Positions 6,234 to 14,043 of a stretch of DNA of 18,346 nt are shown here, one piece after another. The notes beneath the pieces are model-generated. The model searched no databases. It was not told the origin of the DNA and worked only from the letters and a program-made list of their open reading frames with translations. A program made the translations under genes and the position numbers. The first letter of the stretch is position 1. Each line of letters opens with the position of its first letter. Location: NCBI RefSeq assembly GCF_019414865.1, contig NZ_DXLG01000025.1, positions 1 through 18,346 of the forward strand, read 5' to 3'. The stretch is from Veillonella sp. GTDB taxonomy: Bacteria > Bacillota > Negativicutes > Veillonellales > Veillonellaceae.

Positions 6234-7850
6234 TTATTGAATTTTATAAATGCTAGCCGATTTAGTTTTTCCAACTTCTGTTGCTATGTTATTGGTTGGT
6301 GAATTAGCAAATTCTTTACTATATTTATTTGGCACAATGATGGTAGCACCTTTCTCATTAGATATCCTAGTATCAAATTCTTCTACTGTTATTGTGGGCA
6401 TCAATGTTTTGCCTGCTGTCCATACTGGATTATCTGTAGTATGTACAAATACTTGAGTTGGTGTATCTTTTGTATAATACACAATCGATGTATAGTAGGT
6501 ACCATATATATATGTGTGTTGTGCACTTGACTCAATATATGGCTTGAATTGAAGCCCCGATTGATCAGATAAAATAGGTGTTACAGTTATTGTGATTGCC
6601 GTATATAAAATAGTTAAAGGTGTGGCTAAATAGATAGATAATGGTACGTTGCGATTTCTATACCGTTTAACTACTAGTGCAAATAGTACTAGTAATACGA
6701 ATGCACTAATTAATGGTATAGGATTTAATTCTGGTGTTGCGATGCTGGCTACTAGGAATAAGATTGTATATATGCCTAATGGAATCGTTACAATATATTT
6801 AAAACTAGTACTCTTGTTATGGCAGCTAGTTGTGATAGCTTCAGCACCCCAGATAAGACATGGGATTATTGCTGGTAACGTATAGGTTATATACTTTGTG
6901 GCCACTAGTGAATAGAATAATACAATTACTACAAACCAGATGGCGCCGAGAAGATAAAAATTATTTTTCCAGGTAATGTTTTTGAGTCGGTAAATAACGG
7001 CTGGTGTCCATGGTAATAGAGCAAGAGGGACAATGATTAGGTAATAATACCAAACATTGAATTTTGGATGCTCAGATACAAGTGCTCGCTCCATGTTGTG
7101 AAGCCCTAGGAAACCAGATATGAATTCTTGACCGTGAATCGAGTACATAGCGATGTACCATGGACTGGCAAGAACTATAAATAAGAGAATTCCCAAAGGA
7201 TTAAATAATAATGTAATATCTTTAGCAAGTGAGTATTCATCCTTATCTTTTTGGGTAAGCCATCGTGCAGCAATGAATAGTAATAGTATTAATCCAGGCA
7301 GAACAATACCAACGGGCCCTTTAGTTACAACCGCTAAGGCTGCCGCTCCATAGGCTTTTACCATGGAATGTTTATCGTTGTTGGTGAAAGCTAGATAAGA
7401 ATAGCCGAAGATAGCTAGTGAAAAGAAGAATAGGAAGCCGTCTGTTATGACTGCGTGAGAAATGTACCAGAACTGTAAGGCACCAAACAAAAGTATGGCA
7501 CTCGTAATTGCTATATGCGTGGACTCTTTAATGCGATACACAAGATGGTACATAAGCGCAACACTGCCACCAGCAATAAGTGTATTTGGTATGCGCGATG
7601 TAAAGTCAGATATGCCAAATAGTTTATAGCTTATCATAAGCGCCCAATAGGTGAGGGGCGGTTTATCATACCAGACTTGGTCATATATCATGGGGGATAT
7701 CCATGAGTTATGTTTTAACATTGTAATAGCAGATAATACATAGTTAGATTCAACCGGATCGGTTATGGGTAGATAGGCATTATAGAAACCGTAACTTAGT
7801 ACGGTTAATAAAAATAGCGCACCTATGCGCAGCATGTGATTGTTAATCAT
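6234..7850 (-). CDS. ArnT/GT39-type membrane glycosyltransferase
   Basis: A 538-aa multi-span membrane protein of the GT-C fold. Its first outer loop has the acidic pair D31-x-x-E34 (PITDPVESNY) and the WYDKPPLTYW motif (residues 60-69), the pattern seen in ArnT (aminoarabinose transferase to lipid A) and related lipid-linked sugar transferases. About ten further hydrophobic segments follow, then a soluble C-terminal domain (from about 440) with YGTYYTSIVYYTKDTP. It probably moves a sugar from a polyprenyl carrier to an outer-envelope acceptor such as LPS; the actual sugar and acceptor cannot be read. AAGGAGT lies 5 bases before the ATG (7856-7861 on the plus strand). It points against the neighbouring genes and uses ATA and CTA codons avoided in the ribosomal genes. 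It is not part of their operons. Confidence 0.82.
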   Translation of the reverse strand: MINNHMLRIGALFLLTVLSYGFYNAYLPITDPVESNYVLSAITMLKHNSWISPMIYDQVWYDKPPLTYWALMISYKLFGISDFTSRIPNTLIAGGSVALMYHLVYRIKESTHIAITSAILLFGALQFWYISHAVITDGFLFFFSLAIFGYSYLAFTNNDKHSMVKAYGAAALAVVTKGPVGIVLPGLILLLFIAARWLTQKDKDEYSLAKDITLLFNPLGILLFIVLASPWYIAMYSIHGQEFISGFLGLHNMERALVSEHPKFNVWYYYLIIVPLALLPWTPAVIYRLKNITWKNNFYLLGAIWFVVIVLFYSLVATKYITYTLPAIIPCLIWGAEAITTSCHNKSTSFKYIVTIPLGIYTILFLVASIATPELNPIPLISAFVLLVLFALVVKRYRNRNVPLSIYLATPLTILYTAITITVTPILSDQSGLQFKPYIESSAQHTYIYGTYYTSIVYYTKDTPTQVFVHTTDNPVWTAGKTLMPTITVEEFDTRISNEKGATIIVPNKYSKEFANSPTNNIATEVGKTKSASIYKIQ

Positions 7851-7884
7851 AATTACTCCTTACTTACATAGTTTATATTATTGT

Positions 7885-7912
7885 ACTATAGGGCGTGTAA
7901 TAATTAAACCAA
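7885..7912 (-). promoter_or_regulatory. Candidate promoter of the glycosyltransferase gene
   Basis: On the minus strand, TTGGTT (7912-7907) and TATAGT (7890-7885) are 16 bases apart, placing the RNA start near 7878, about 28 bases upstream of the start codon. The -35 box is weak, and a TACAAT nearby (about 7878-7883) is an alternative -10. Confidence 0.35.
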
Positions 7913-7976
7913 TGAAAGATAAAGCTTTTAGCAATATGGAAATAGTTACAAAAAAATTATTTATGAAATAATATAT

Positions 7977-8036
7977 TGTATAGAATATTGTTTGTACAGA
8001 ATACATGAAATGACTTTTATGTATACAAAATACATG
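7977..8036 (+). promoter_or_regulatory. Palindromic repeats at the aspA promoter (possible operators)
   Basis: Three related repeats occur: TGTA-N5-TATT (7977-7989, imperfect), TGTA-N5-TACA (7993-8005) and TGTAT-N5-ATACA (8020-8034). The last contains the perfect 8-base palindrome TGTATACA (8020-8027) and fills the promoter spacer just before the -10 box, a place typical of repressor binding. The binding protein is unknown; GntR-type regulators favour somewhat similar palindromes, but this is a guess. Confidence 0.45.
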
Positions 8037-8043
8037 CTATAAT
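8015..8043 (+). promoter_or_regulatory. aspA promoter with extended -10
   Basis: A perfect TATAAT (8038-8043) is preceded by TGC (8035-8037), a full extended -10 element. The base stretch 17 upstream (TTTTAT, 8015-8020) is a poor -35 box, which an extended -10 can tolerate or an activator may compensate. RNA would start near 8050, giving a leader of about 63 bases. Confidence 0.65.
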
Positions 8044-8074
8044 GAGCGCGTAAGATAAAACCGTTTCATTGAAA

Positions 8075-8097
8075 TACTATTTTGTATAAAAATAGTA
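8075..8097 (+). other. Hairpin in the aspA leader
   Basis: TACTATTTT (8075-8083) pairs perfectly over 9 bp with AAAATAGTA (8089-8097), loop GTATA. It ends immediately before the aspA ribosome binding site (core AGAGG, 8101-8105). It has no T run after it and is AT-rich, so it is not a terminator; it might stabilise the mRNA or tune ribosome access. Confidence 0.5.
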
Positions 8098-8112
8098 GAA
8101 AGAGGATTTATT

Positions 8113-9528
8113 ATGAGAAAAGAACATGATTTCTTAGGTGAATTAGAAGTAGCTGATGAATTATATTACGGTGTACAAACAATTCGTGCATTAGAAAACT
8201 TCCATATTACAGGAAAACATTTGGACCAAGACTTTATCAAAGCATTGGCAATGGTTAAAAAAGCATCTGCTTTAGCGAATATGAAAACTGGTCGCTTAAA
8301 TGTATCTATTGGTAAAGCTATTGTACAAGCTGCAGACGAAGTAATTGAAGGTCAATTTGCTGACCAATTCCCTGTTGATCCAATTCAAGGTGGTGCAGGT
8401 ACTTCTGTAAACATGAATATGAACGAAGTATTGGCTAACCGTGCTTGTGAAATTTTGGGGCATCCAAAAGGAAGCTATGATATTGTAAGCCCTAACAACC
8501 ATTGTAATATGGCACAATCTACAAATGATGCTTTCCCAACAGCAATCAAGGTATGTGCAATTTTAAAATCTAAACCTTTACTTGAAGCATTACAACGCCT
8601 TGTTGATGAACTTGAGAAAAAGGCTGATGAATATAGCGGAATTTTGAAAATGGGTCGCACTCATTTACAAGATGCGGTGCCAATTACATTAGGCCAAGAA
8701 ATGGGTGCCTATGCATCTGGTGTTCGCCGCGGTATTAAACGTATTAAATCTGCCGTTGAAGGTGCACATGTAATTAACATGGGTGCTACTGCAGTTGGTA
8801 CAGGCCTTAACGCGGAACCTAATTATATTCATGATGTAGCATACGAACTTAGTGAAGTAGTAGGCGAACCATTCTATACAGCTGAAAACTTAATTGATGC
8901 TACTAACAATACAGATATCTTTGCAGATATTTCCAGCGGTTTGAAAGTTACTGCTCTCGTATTGATTAAAATGGCCAACGACTTCCGCTTGATGGCATCT
9001 GGTCCTCGTTGTGGTATTGGGGAATTAAAATTACCAGCTCGTCAACCTGGTTCTTCCATCATGCCAGGCAAGGTTAACCCTGTTATCGCCGAAGTATTGA
9101 ACCAAGTATGTTATCAAGTTATCGGTAATGACCTTACAATTACATTGGCTGTAGAAAATGGTCAATTCGAATTGAACGTAATGGAACCTGTATTGGCTTA
9201 CAATTTGTTCAATAATCTTTGCTACCTCAAAAACGGTGTAAATACATTCGTTGATAAATTACTCGTGGATCTTGAAGTAGATCGTGAACAATGCGAATAC
9301 TGGTTGAATCGTTCCGTTGGTATCGTAACAGCATTGTTGCCACACCTTGGCTATGAAACAGCATCTTCTCTTGCGAAAGAAGCATATACCACTGGTCGTG
9401 CTATCCGTGATATCATCTTGGAAAAAGGTTTGTTGACTGAAGATGAAATCAATCATATCCTTTCTCCTAAAGAAATGACTCGCCCTGGTATTGCTGGTGC
9501 TAATCTTTTAAAACAAAAAGGCAACTAA
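8113..9528 (+). CDS. aspA: Aspartate ammonia-lyase (aspartase)
   Basis: A 471-aa cytoplasmic enzyme, homotetrameric in its family, that splits L-aspartate into fumarate and ammonium. It belongs to the aspartase/fumarase superfamily: TNDAFPT (137-143), GRTHLQDA with T183-H184, and the flexible loop GSSIMPGKVNP (313-323) with S315 in the catalytic base position are all present. After the loop the sequence reads VIAEVLNQVCYQVIGND and then NVMEP, which favours aspartase over class II fumarase. GAAAGAGGA (8098-8106) precedes the ATG by 6 bases. In an anaerobe, the fumarate made can feed reduction to succinate. It sits alone between the glycosyltransferase gene and rpoB, with its own promoter and terminator. 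Confidence 0.92.
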   Translation: MRKEHDFLGELEVADELYYGVQTIRALENFHITGKHLDQDFIKALAMVKKASALANMKTGRLNVSIGKAIVQAADEVIEGQFADQFPVDPIQGGAGTSVNMNMNEVLANRACEILGHPKGSYDIVSPNNHCNMAQSTNDAFPTAIKVCAILKSKPLLEALQRLVDELEKKADEYSGILKMGRTHLQDAVPITLGQEMGAYASGVRRGIKRIKSAVEGAHVINMGATAVGTGLNAEPNYIHDVAYELSEVVGEPFYTAENLIDATNNTDIFADISSGLKVTALVLIKMANDFRLMASGPRCGIGELKLPARQPGSSIMPGKVNPVIAEVLNQVCYQVIGNDLTITLAVENGQFELNVMEPVLAYNLFNNLCYLKNGVNTFVDKLLVDLEVDREQCEYWLNRSVGIVTALLPHLGYETASSLAKEAYTTGRAIRDIILEKGLLTEDEINHILSPKEMTRPGIAGANLLKQKGN

Positions 9529-9569
9529 CATAGTCAGTTGTTTTGATACATGAATAAAGCATGAAAATG

Positions 9570-9605
9570 AAAGACTGTCAACCCTTTTGGTTGACAGTCT
9601 TTTTT
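9570..9605 (+). terminator. Intrinsic terminator after aspA
   Basis: AAAGACTGTCAACC (9570-9583) pairs perfectly over 14 bp with 9589-9602, loop CTTTT, followed by further T. It ends aspA about 40 bases past the stop codon. Its right arm contains the TTGACA that appears to be the -35 box of the rpoB promoter. Confidence 0.94.
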
Positions 9606-9619
9606 AATACTGATAGAAT
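9591..9619 (+). promoter_or_regulatory. Probable rpoBC promoter overlapping the aspA terminator
   Basis: Consensus TTGACA (9591-9596) and TAGAAT (9614-9619, five of six bases) are exactly 17 bases apart, and TGA (9611-9613) adds an extended -10 element. The -35 box lies in the right arm of the aspA terminator and the terminator T run lies in the spacer. RNA would start near 9626, about 234 bases before rpoB. No other equally good promoter precedes rpoB. Confidence 0.68.
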
Positions 9620-9625
9620 TATATA

Positions 9626-9859
9626 TTGCAAAAGTAGCGTTTCCTGCTTTTGGATATAAAAACTATAACTTGAATAGTGATGAGGTTTTCTTCCAAGGTT
9701 GTGCTTGGTTAATGGAAAGCAAGGTTATTTTTAAAAATGAAATGGGCCTTGCTTTATTTGACGTTATCCGAGCAGGAAAACTGAGACCTGTAAGATGTCT
9801 TTTCCGTGCCGTTATAGAAAATGGTAGACCAGTGTGTTTTGATAGGGGTGAAAGCAAAT
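9626..9859 (+). other. Long rpoB leader with several hairpins
   Basis: The 331-base gap between aspA and rpoB holds the aspA terminator, the promoter, and this leader. Visible stems are CAAAAGTA (9629-9636) with TGCTTTTG (9645-9652); CCAAG (9693-9697) with CTTGG (about 9704-9708); AAAGCAAGG (9716-9724) with CCTTGCTTT (9747-9755); and a bulged stem GCAGGAAA/TTTCC-G-TGC closed by AGAC/GTCT (9772-9809). None is followed by a T run. The stems suggest regulation by RNA structure, but no known family is recognised. An in-frame run over 9670-9873 lacks a ribosome binding site and is not called. Confidence 0.5.
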
Positions 9860-12800
9860 ATGTTCAAACCTGAACAGGTAGGCAAACGAACTCGTTATAC
9901 GTACGCAAAAATTAACGAAGTTATCAAGATGCCGCATTTATTGGACATTCAGCGTAAATCGTATGAGTGGTTCTTGGAGAGTGGTTTACAAAATATTTTC
10001 AACGATATTTCTCCGATTAAAGACAATTCAGGTAATCTAGTACTTTCTTTCGAAGGTTTCAGCTTAGGTGAACCTAAGTATGATATTAATGAATGTAAAA
10101 ACCGTGATGCTACTTACGCAGCACCACTTCGTGTAAATATTCGCTTGGTAAATAATGATCCAGAAAATATGGACATTAAAGAACAAGAAGTATTCATGGG
10201 CGATTTCCCATTGATGACTGACACAGGTACTTTCATCATCAATGGTGCAGAACGTGTAATCGTATCCCAATTGGTACGTTCTCCAGGCGTTTACTACAAT
10301 AAAGAAATCGATACAATGGGTAACCGTTTGTACGATTCCACAGTTATTCCTAACCGTGGCGCATGGATTGAACTTGAAACTGATGCTAGCGAAGTTGTTG
10401 CTGTTCGTATTGACCGTAATCGTAAATTACCAGCTACTGTATTGGTACGTGCATTAGGTTGGGATACTAATGAAAGCATCCTTGACCTCTTCTGGAATGG
10501 TAAAACTGATGAAGATGGTTTGCCAGTATATGATGAACGCATCGTTCGTACATTAGAAAAAGATACAACTCAATCTGCTGATGAAGCATTGGTTGAAATC
10601 TATAAAAAATTACGTCCAGGCGAGCCTCCAACAGTAGAGTCTGCTCGTAACTTGTTTGATAACTTGTTCTTCGATGCACGCCGTTATGATTTAGCGCGCG
10701 TTGGTCGTTACAAATTGAACAAAAAACTTGGCTGGCGTCAACGTATGTTGGGTCAAACATTGGCTCAACCAATCGTAGATCCAGAAACTGGCGAAATCAT
10801 TCTTGATGCAGGTGTACAAGTTGGAGAAGAACAACTTGATATCGTTGCTAATAGCCATGTATTCGATGGTGAAGGCTTCGCTGAGTTCTACATCGTAAAT
10901 AACGATGGTGTAGAATCTAAAGTTATCTGTAACAACTGCAACTTGCCATATGATCACCGTACAGTAACACGTGAAGACATGATTGCTAACATCTCTTACT
11001 TGCTCAACCTTATGGATGGCGCAGGTCATACAGATGATATCGACCACTTGGGCAACCGTCGTCTTCGCTGTGTAGGTGAATTGTTGCAAAACCAATTCCG
11101 TATTGGTTTAACTCGTATGGAACGTGTTGTTCGTGAACGTATGACAATTCAAGAAATCGAATCTATCACGCCTCAAGCGTTGATTAACATTCGCCCTGTA
11201 GTGGCAGCAATCAAAGAATTCTTTGGTTCTTCCCAATTGTCTCAGTTCATGGACCAAACAAACCCATTAGCAGAATTGACTCACAAACGTCGTCTTTCTG
11301 CCCTTGGCCCTGGCGGTTTATCTCGTGAGCGTGCAGGCTTCGAAGTTCGTGACGTGCATCACTCTCACTATGGCCGTATGTGTCCAATTGAAACTCCAGA
11401 AGGTCCAAACATCGGTTTGATCAACTCCTTGTCTAACTATGCGAAAGTAAATGAATTCGGTTTCATTGAGGCTCCATACCGTAAAGTAGAAAAAATCTAT
11501 GGTACAGGTGCTGATGCAGACAAAGTTGTAAAAGTTCGTGTCACTGATTCCGTTGTATACATGACAGCAGATGAAGAAGAAGGTATGACAATTGCCCAAG
11601 CGAACTCCCCAATCGATGCTGAAGGTTACTTCACTAATGAACACGTTGCTTGTCGTCGTGGTCATGACGTATTGGAAGTTACACCTGATAAGGTAGACTA
11701 CATGGACGTTAGTCCAAAAGAAGTTGTATCCATCGGTACAGCTATGATTCCATTCCTTGAAAATGACGATGCTAACCGTGCCTTGATGGGTGCGAACATG
11801 CAACGTCAAGCGGTACCACTCTTGCGCGCTCAAGCTCCACTTGTTGGTACAGGTATGGAATATACAGCAGCTACTGACTCCGGCGTTTGCGTGCTTGCTC
11901 GTGAAGCTGGTAAAGTTGTACGTTGCTGGGGTAATGAAATCCACGTTCTTCGTGATAGCGATGGTCGTGTTGATACATATCGTTTGAATAAATTCCTTCG
12001 TTCTAACCAATCCACATGCTTTAACCAAAAACCAATCGTTAATCGTGGCGACCATGTTGTAAAAGGTCAAGTATTGGCTGATGGTCCTGCTACTGATGGC
12101 GGTGAATTGGCGTTAGGTTATAACGTTCTTGTAGCGTTCATGCCTTGGGAAGGTTATAACTACGAAGATGCGATCTTGCTTAGTGAAGAGCTTTGTAAAG
12201 AAGATATCTATACATCCATTCATATTGAAGAGTACGAATGTGATGCGCGTGACACTAAATTAGGTGCTGAAGAAATCACTCGTGAATTACCTAATACTGG
12301 TGATGACACACTTAAAAACCTTGATGAAGATGGTATCATCTGCATTGGTGCAGAAGTACATCCTGGCGACATTCTCGTAGGTAAAGCTACACCAAAAGGT
12401 GAAACTGAATTAACACCTGAAGAACGCTTATTGCGCGCTATCTTTGGTGATAAAGAACGCGAAGTTCGCGACACATCCTTGCGCGTACCTCATGGCGAAT
12501 CTGGTAAAGTTGTAGACGTTAAAGTCTTCACTCGTGAAAACGGTGACGAATTACAACCAGGTGTAAATAAACTTGTTCGCGTATACATCGCTCAAAAACG
12601 TAAGATTCATGAAGGCGATAAAATGGCGGGCCGTCATGGTAACAAAGGTGTCGTTTCTCGCGTTATGAGAAAAGAAGATATGCCATTCCTTCCAGATGGT
12701 ACTCCAGTGCAAATCGTATTGAACCCATTGGGCGTACCTTCTCGTATGAACATCGGTCAGGTTCTTGAAACTCACTTGGGTTGGGCTGTTCAAGGCTTAG

Positions 12801-14014
12801 GTATGAAAATCAAAGCTACAGACCTTCACATTCAAAACGTGTTGAAAGAAGCTCGTACTGATGCATCTTACTGGGAACAAATTGACGCTATTCGCGGCTT
12901 ATATGCTGAAATTGAAGAATTAGAAGCAAAAGCTAAAGAAGACGTAACTGTTCCTCATTTCGACATCGATGAAAAAATCATCGACTTGAAATCTCAAATT
13001 CTTGGTCATGTAGAGTCTGCAGCGCAAAAGAAACTTGAAGCTCTTGGCGGCGAAGCTCGTTATCAAGAACTTAAAGCTATTGAAGCTAAATACAATGCAC
13101 TTCATGTAGAATTCTTCGACTCTGAAGAAGACGCTCCAGAAATGGATCCAGCTCTTGTAGAAGAATTAGAAGCTATTAATAAAGTTAAAACTACATTGAA
13201 CCATATTGAATCTGCTCGTGCTAAACGCGTTGAAATTCGTCATGAACTCGAAGGCCTTGGTTACGATTATGAAACATATGGCATGCCAAAACCAGATGTA
13301 GCTGGTATTCACATTGCTACACCTGTATTTGATGGTGCGCATGAAAAAGACGTATTTGAAACATTAGGTATTGCTGGTCGTTCCGATGATGGTAAAACAG
13401 TATTGTACGATGGTCGTACTGGTGAACCTATGGATAACCGTGTAACTGTTGGTTACGTATACATGCTTAAACTCCATCACTTGGTTGATGATAAAATCCA
13501 TGCTCGTTCCACAGGTCCGTACTCCCTTGTTACACAACAACCATTGGGTGGTAAAGCTCAATTCGGTGGTCAACGTTTCGGGGAAATGGAAGTTTGGGCT
13601 CTCGAAGCATATGGCGCAGCTTATACACTTCAAGAGCTATTAACTGTTAAGTCTGACGACGTTGTTGGTCGTGTGAAAGCATACGAAAAAATCGTTAAAG
13701 GCGAAAACATCCCTGAACCAGGTGTACCTGAGTCCTTCAAGGTATTGCTCAAAGAACTTCAAAGTATTGGTCTTGATGTAAAAATCTTGAATGAAGATCA
13801 AGAAGAAGTTGTTATGAAAGAACTTGATGACGAAGATGAAGTGGTAGAAACTGGCATTGAAGAAGTTATGGAAGGCAGTGCAGTAGAAACTGATGAAGTA
13901 ACTGTAGTAGAGCCAGAAGTAGAGGAAGAAGCACCTGCTGATAATGGCGGTGAAGACGATATCCTTAGCCAATTGGCGTTCCCAATGGGCGATTCCTCTA
14001 ACGATGAAGACTAA
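9860..14014 (+). CDS. rpoB: RNA polymerase subunit beta
   Basis: The 1384-aa beta subunit of RNA polymerase. Start ATG 9860 (MFKPEQVGKRTRY) follows AGGGGTG (9844-9850) by 9 bases; the in-frame ATG at 9821 has no such site. The rifampicin region (455-486) reads SSQLSQFMDQTNPLAELTHK, followed by RRLSALGPGG, with D465, H475 and S480 (E. coli 516, 526, 531) all unmutated, predicting a rifampicin-sensitive enzyme. The conserved end (GGKAQFGGQRFGEMEVWALE) is intact. The protein is longer than the roughly 1190 residues of Bacillus: about 170 residues rich in Glu, Lys and Ala, probably coiled coil, are inserted between HLG (972-974) and GIHIATPVFDGA (from 1149), and an acidic tail of about 74 residues (from 1311) follows the last conserved region. 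rpoC begins 29 bases later. Confidence 0.98.
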   Translation: MFKPEQVGKRTRYTYAKINEVIKMPHLLDIQRKSYEWFLESGLQNIFNDISPIKDNSGNLVLSFEGFSLGEPKYDINECKNRDATYAAPLRVNIRLVNNDPENMDIKEQEVFMGDFPLMTDTGTFIINGAERVIVSQLVRSPGVYYNKEIDTMGNRLYDSTVIPNRGAWIELETDASEVVAVRIDRNRKLPATVLVRALGWDTNESILDLFWNGKTDEDGLPVYDERIVRTLEKDTTQSADEALVEIYKKLRPGEPPTVESARNLFDNLFFDARRYDLARVGRYKLNKKLGWRQRMLGQTLAQPIVDPETGEIILDAGVQVGEEQLDIVANSHVFDGEGFAEFYIVNNDGVESKVICNNCNLPYDHRTVTREDMIANISYLLNLMDGAGHTDDIDHLGNRRLRCVGELLQNQFRIGLTRMERVVRERMTIQEIESITPQALINIRPVVAAIKEFFGSSQLSQFMDQTNPLAELTHKRRLSALGPGGLSRERAGFEVRDVHHSHYGRMCPIETPEGPNIGLINSLSNYAKVNEFGFIEAPYRKVEKIYGTGADADKVVKVRVTDSVVYMTADEEEGMTIAQANSPIDAEGYFTNEHVACRRGHDVLEVTPDKVDYMDVSPKEVVSIGTAMIPFLENDDANRALMGANMQRQAVPLLRAQAPLVGTGMEYTAATDSGVCVLAREAGKVVRCWGNEIHVLRDSDGRVDTYRLNKFLRSNQSTCFNQKPIVNRGDHVVKGQVLADGPATDGGELALGYNVLVAFMPWEGYNYEDAILLSEELCKEDIYTSIHIEEYECDARDTKLGAEEITRELPNTGDDTLKNLDEDGIICIGAEVHPGDILVGKATPKGETELTPEERLLRAIFGDKEREVRDTSLRVPHGESGKVVDVKVFTRENGDELQPGVNKLVRVYIAQKRKIHEGDKMAGRHGNKGVVSRVMRKEDMPFLPDGTPVQIVLNPLGVPSRMNIGQVLETHLGWAVQGLGMKIKATDLHIQNVLKEARTDASYWEQIDAIRGLYAEIEELEAKAKEDVTVPHFDIDEKIIDLKSQILGHVESAAQKKLEALGGEARYQELKAIEAKYNALHVEFFDSEEDAPEMDPALVEELEAINKVKTTLNHIESARAKRVEIRHELEGLGYDYETYGMPKPDVAGIHIATPVFDGAHEKDVFETLGIAGRSDDGKTVLYDGRTGEPMDNRVTVGYVYMLKLHHLVDDKIHARSTGPYSLVTQQPLGGKAQFGGQRFGEMEVWALEAYGAAYTLQELLTVKSDDVVGRVKAYEKIVKGENIPEPGVPESFKVLLKELQSIGLDVKILNEDQEEVVMKELDDEDEVVETGIEEVMEGSAVETDEVTVVEPEVEEEAPADNGGEDDILSQLAFPMGDSSNDED

Positions 14015-14043
14015 AACTATCTATAAGGAAGGGAGCGATAGTA

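Noticed and set aside
9821..9859. Upstream ATG start for rpoB, adding 13 residues
   Set aside because: AGGGGTG at 9844-9850 serves ATG 9860, and MFKPEQVGKRTRY is the expected beta N-terminus.
9670..9873. A 67-codon open frame in the rpoB leader that runs past the rpoB start
   Set aside because: It starts at TTG, has no ribosome binding site at TTG or at the inner ATG 9712, and matches no family I recognise. The stems in the same stretch explain it better as untranslated leader.
11318..12070. A 250-codon open frame on the minus strand inside rpoB
   Set aside because: It lies fully within rpoB, which is certain on the plus strand, shows no ribosome binding site or family motif, and its Cys/Phe/Thr/Asn-rich composition is what the reverse complement of biased codons gives.
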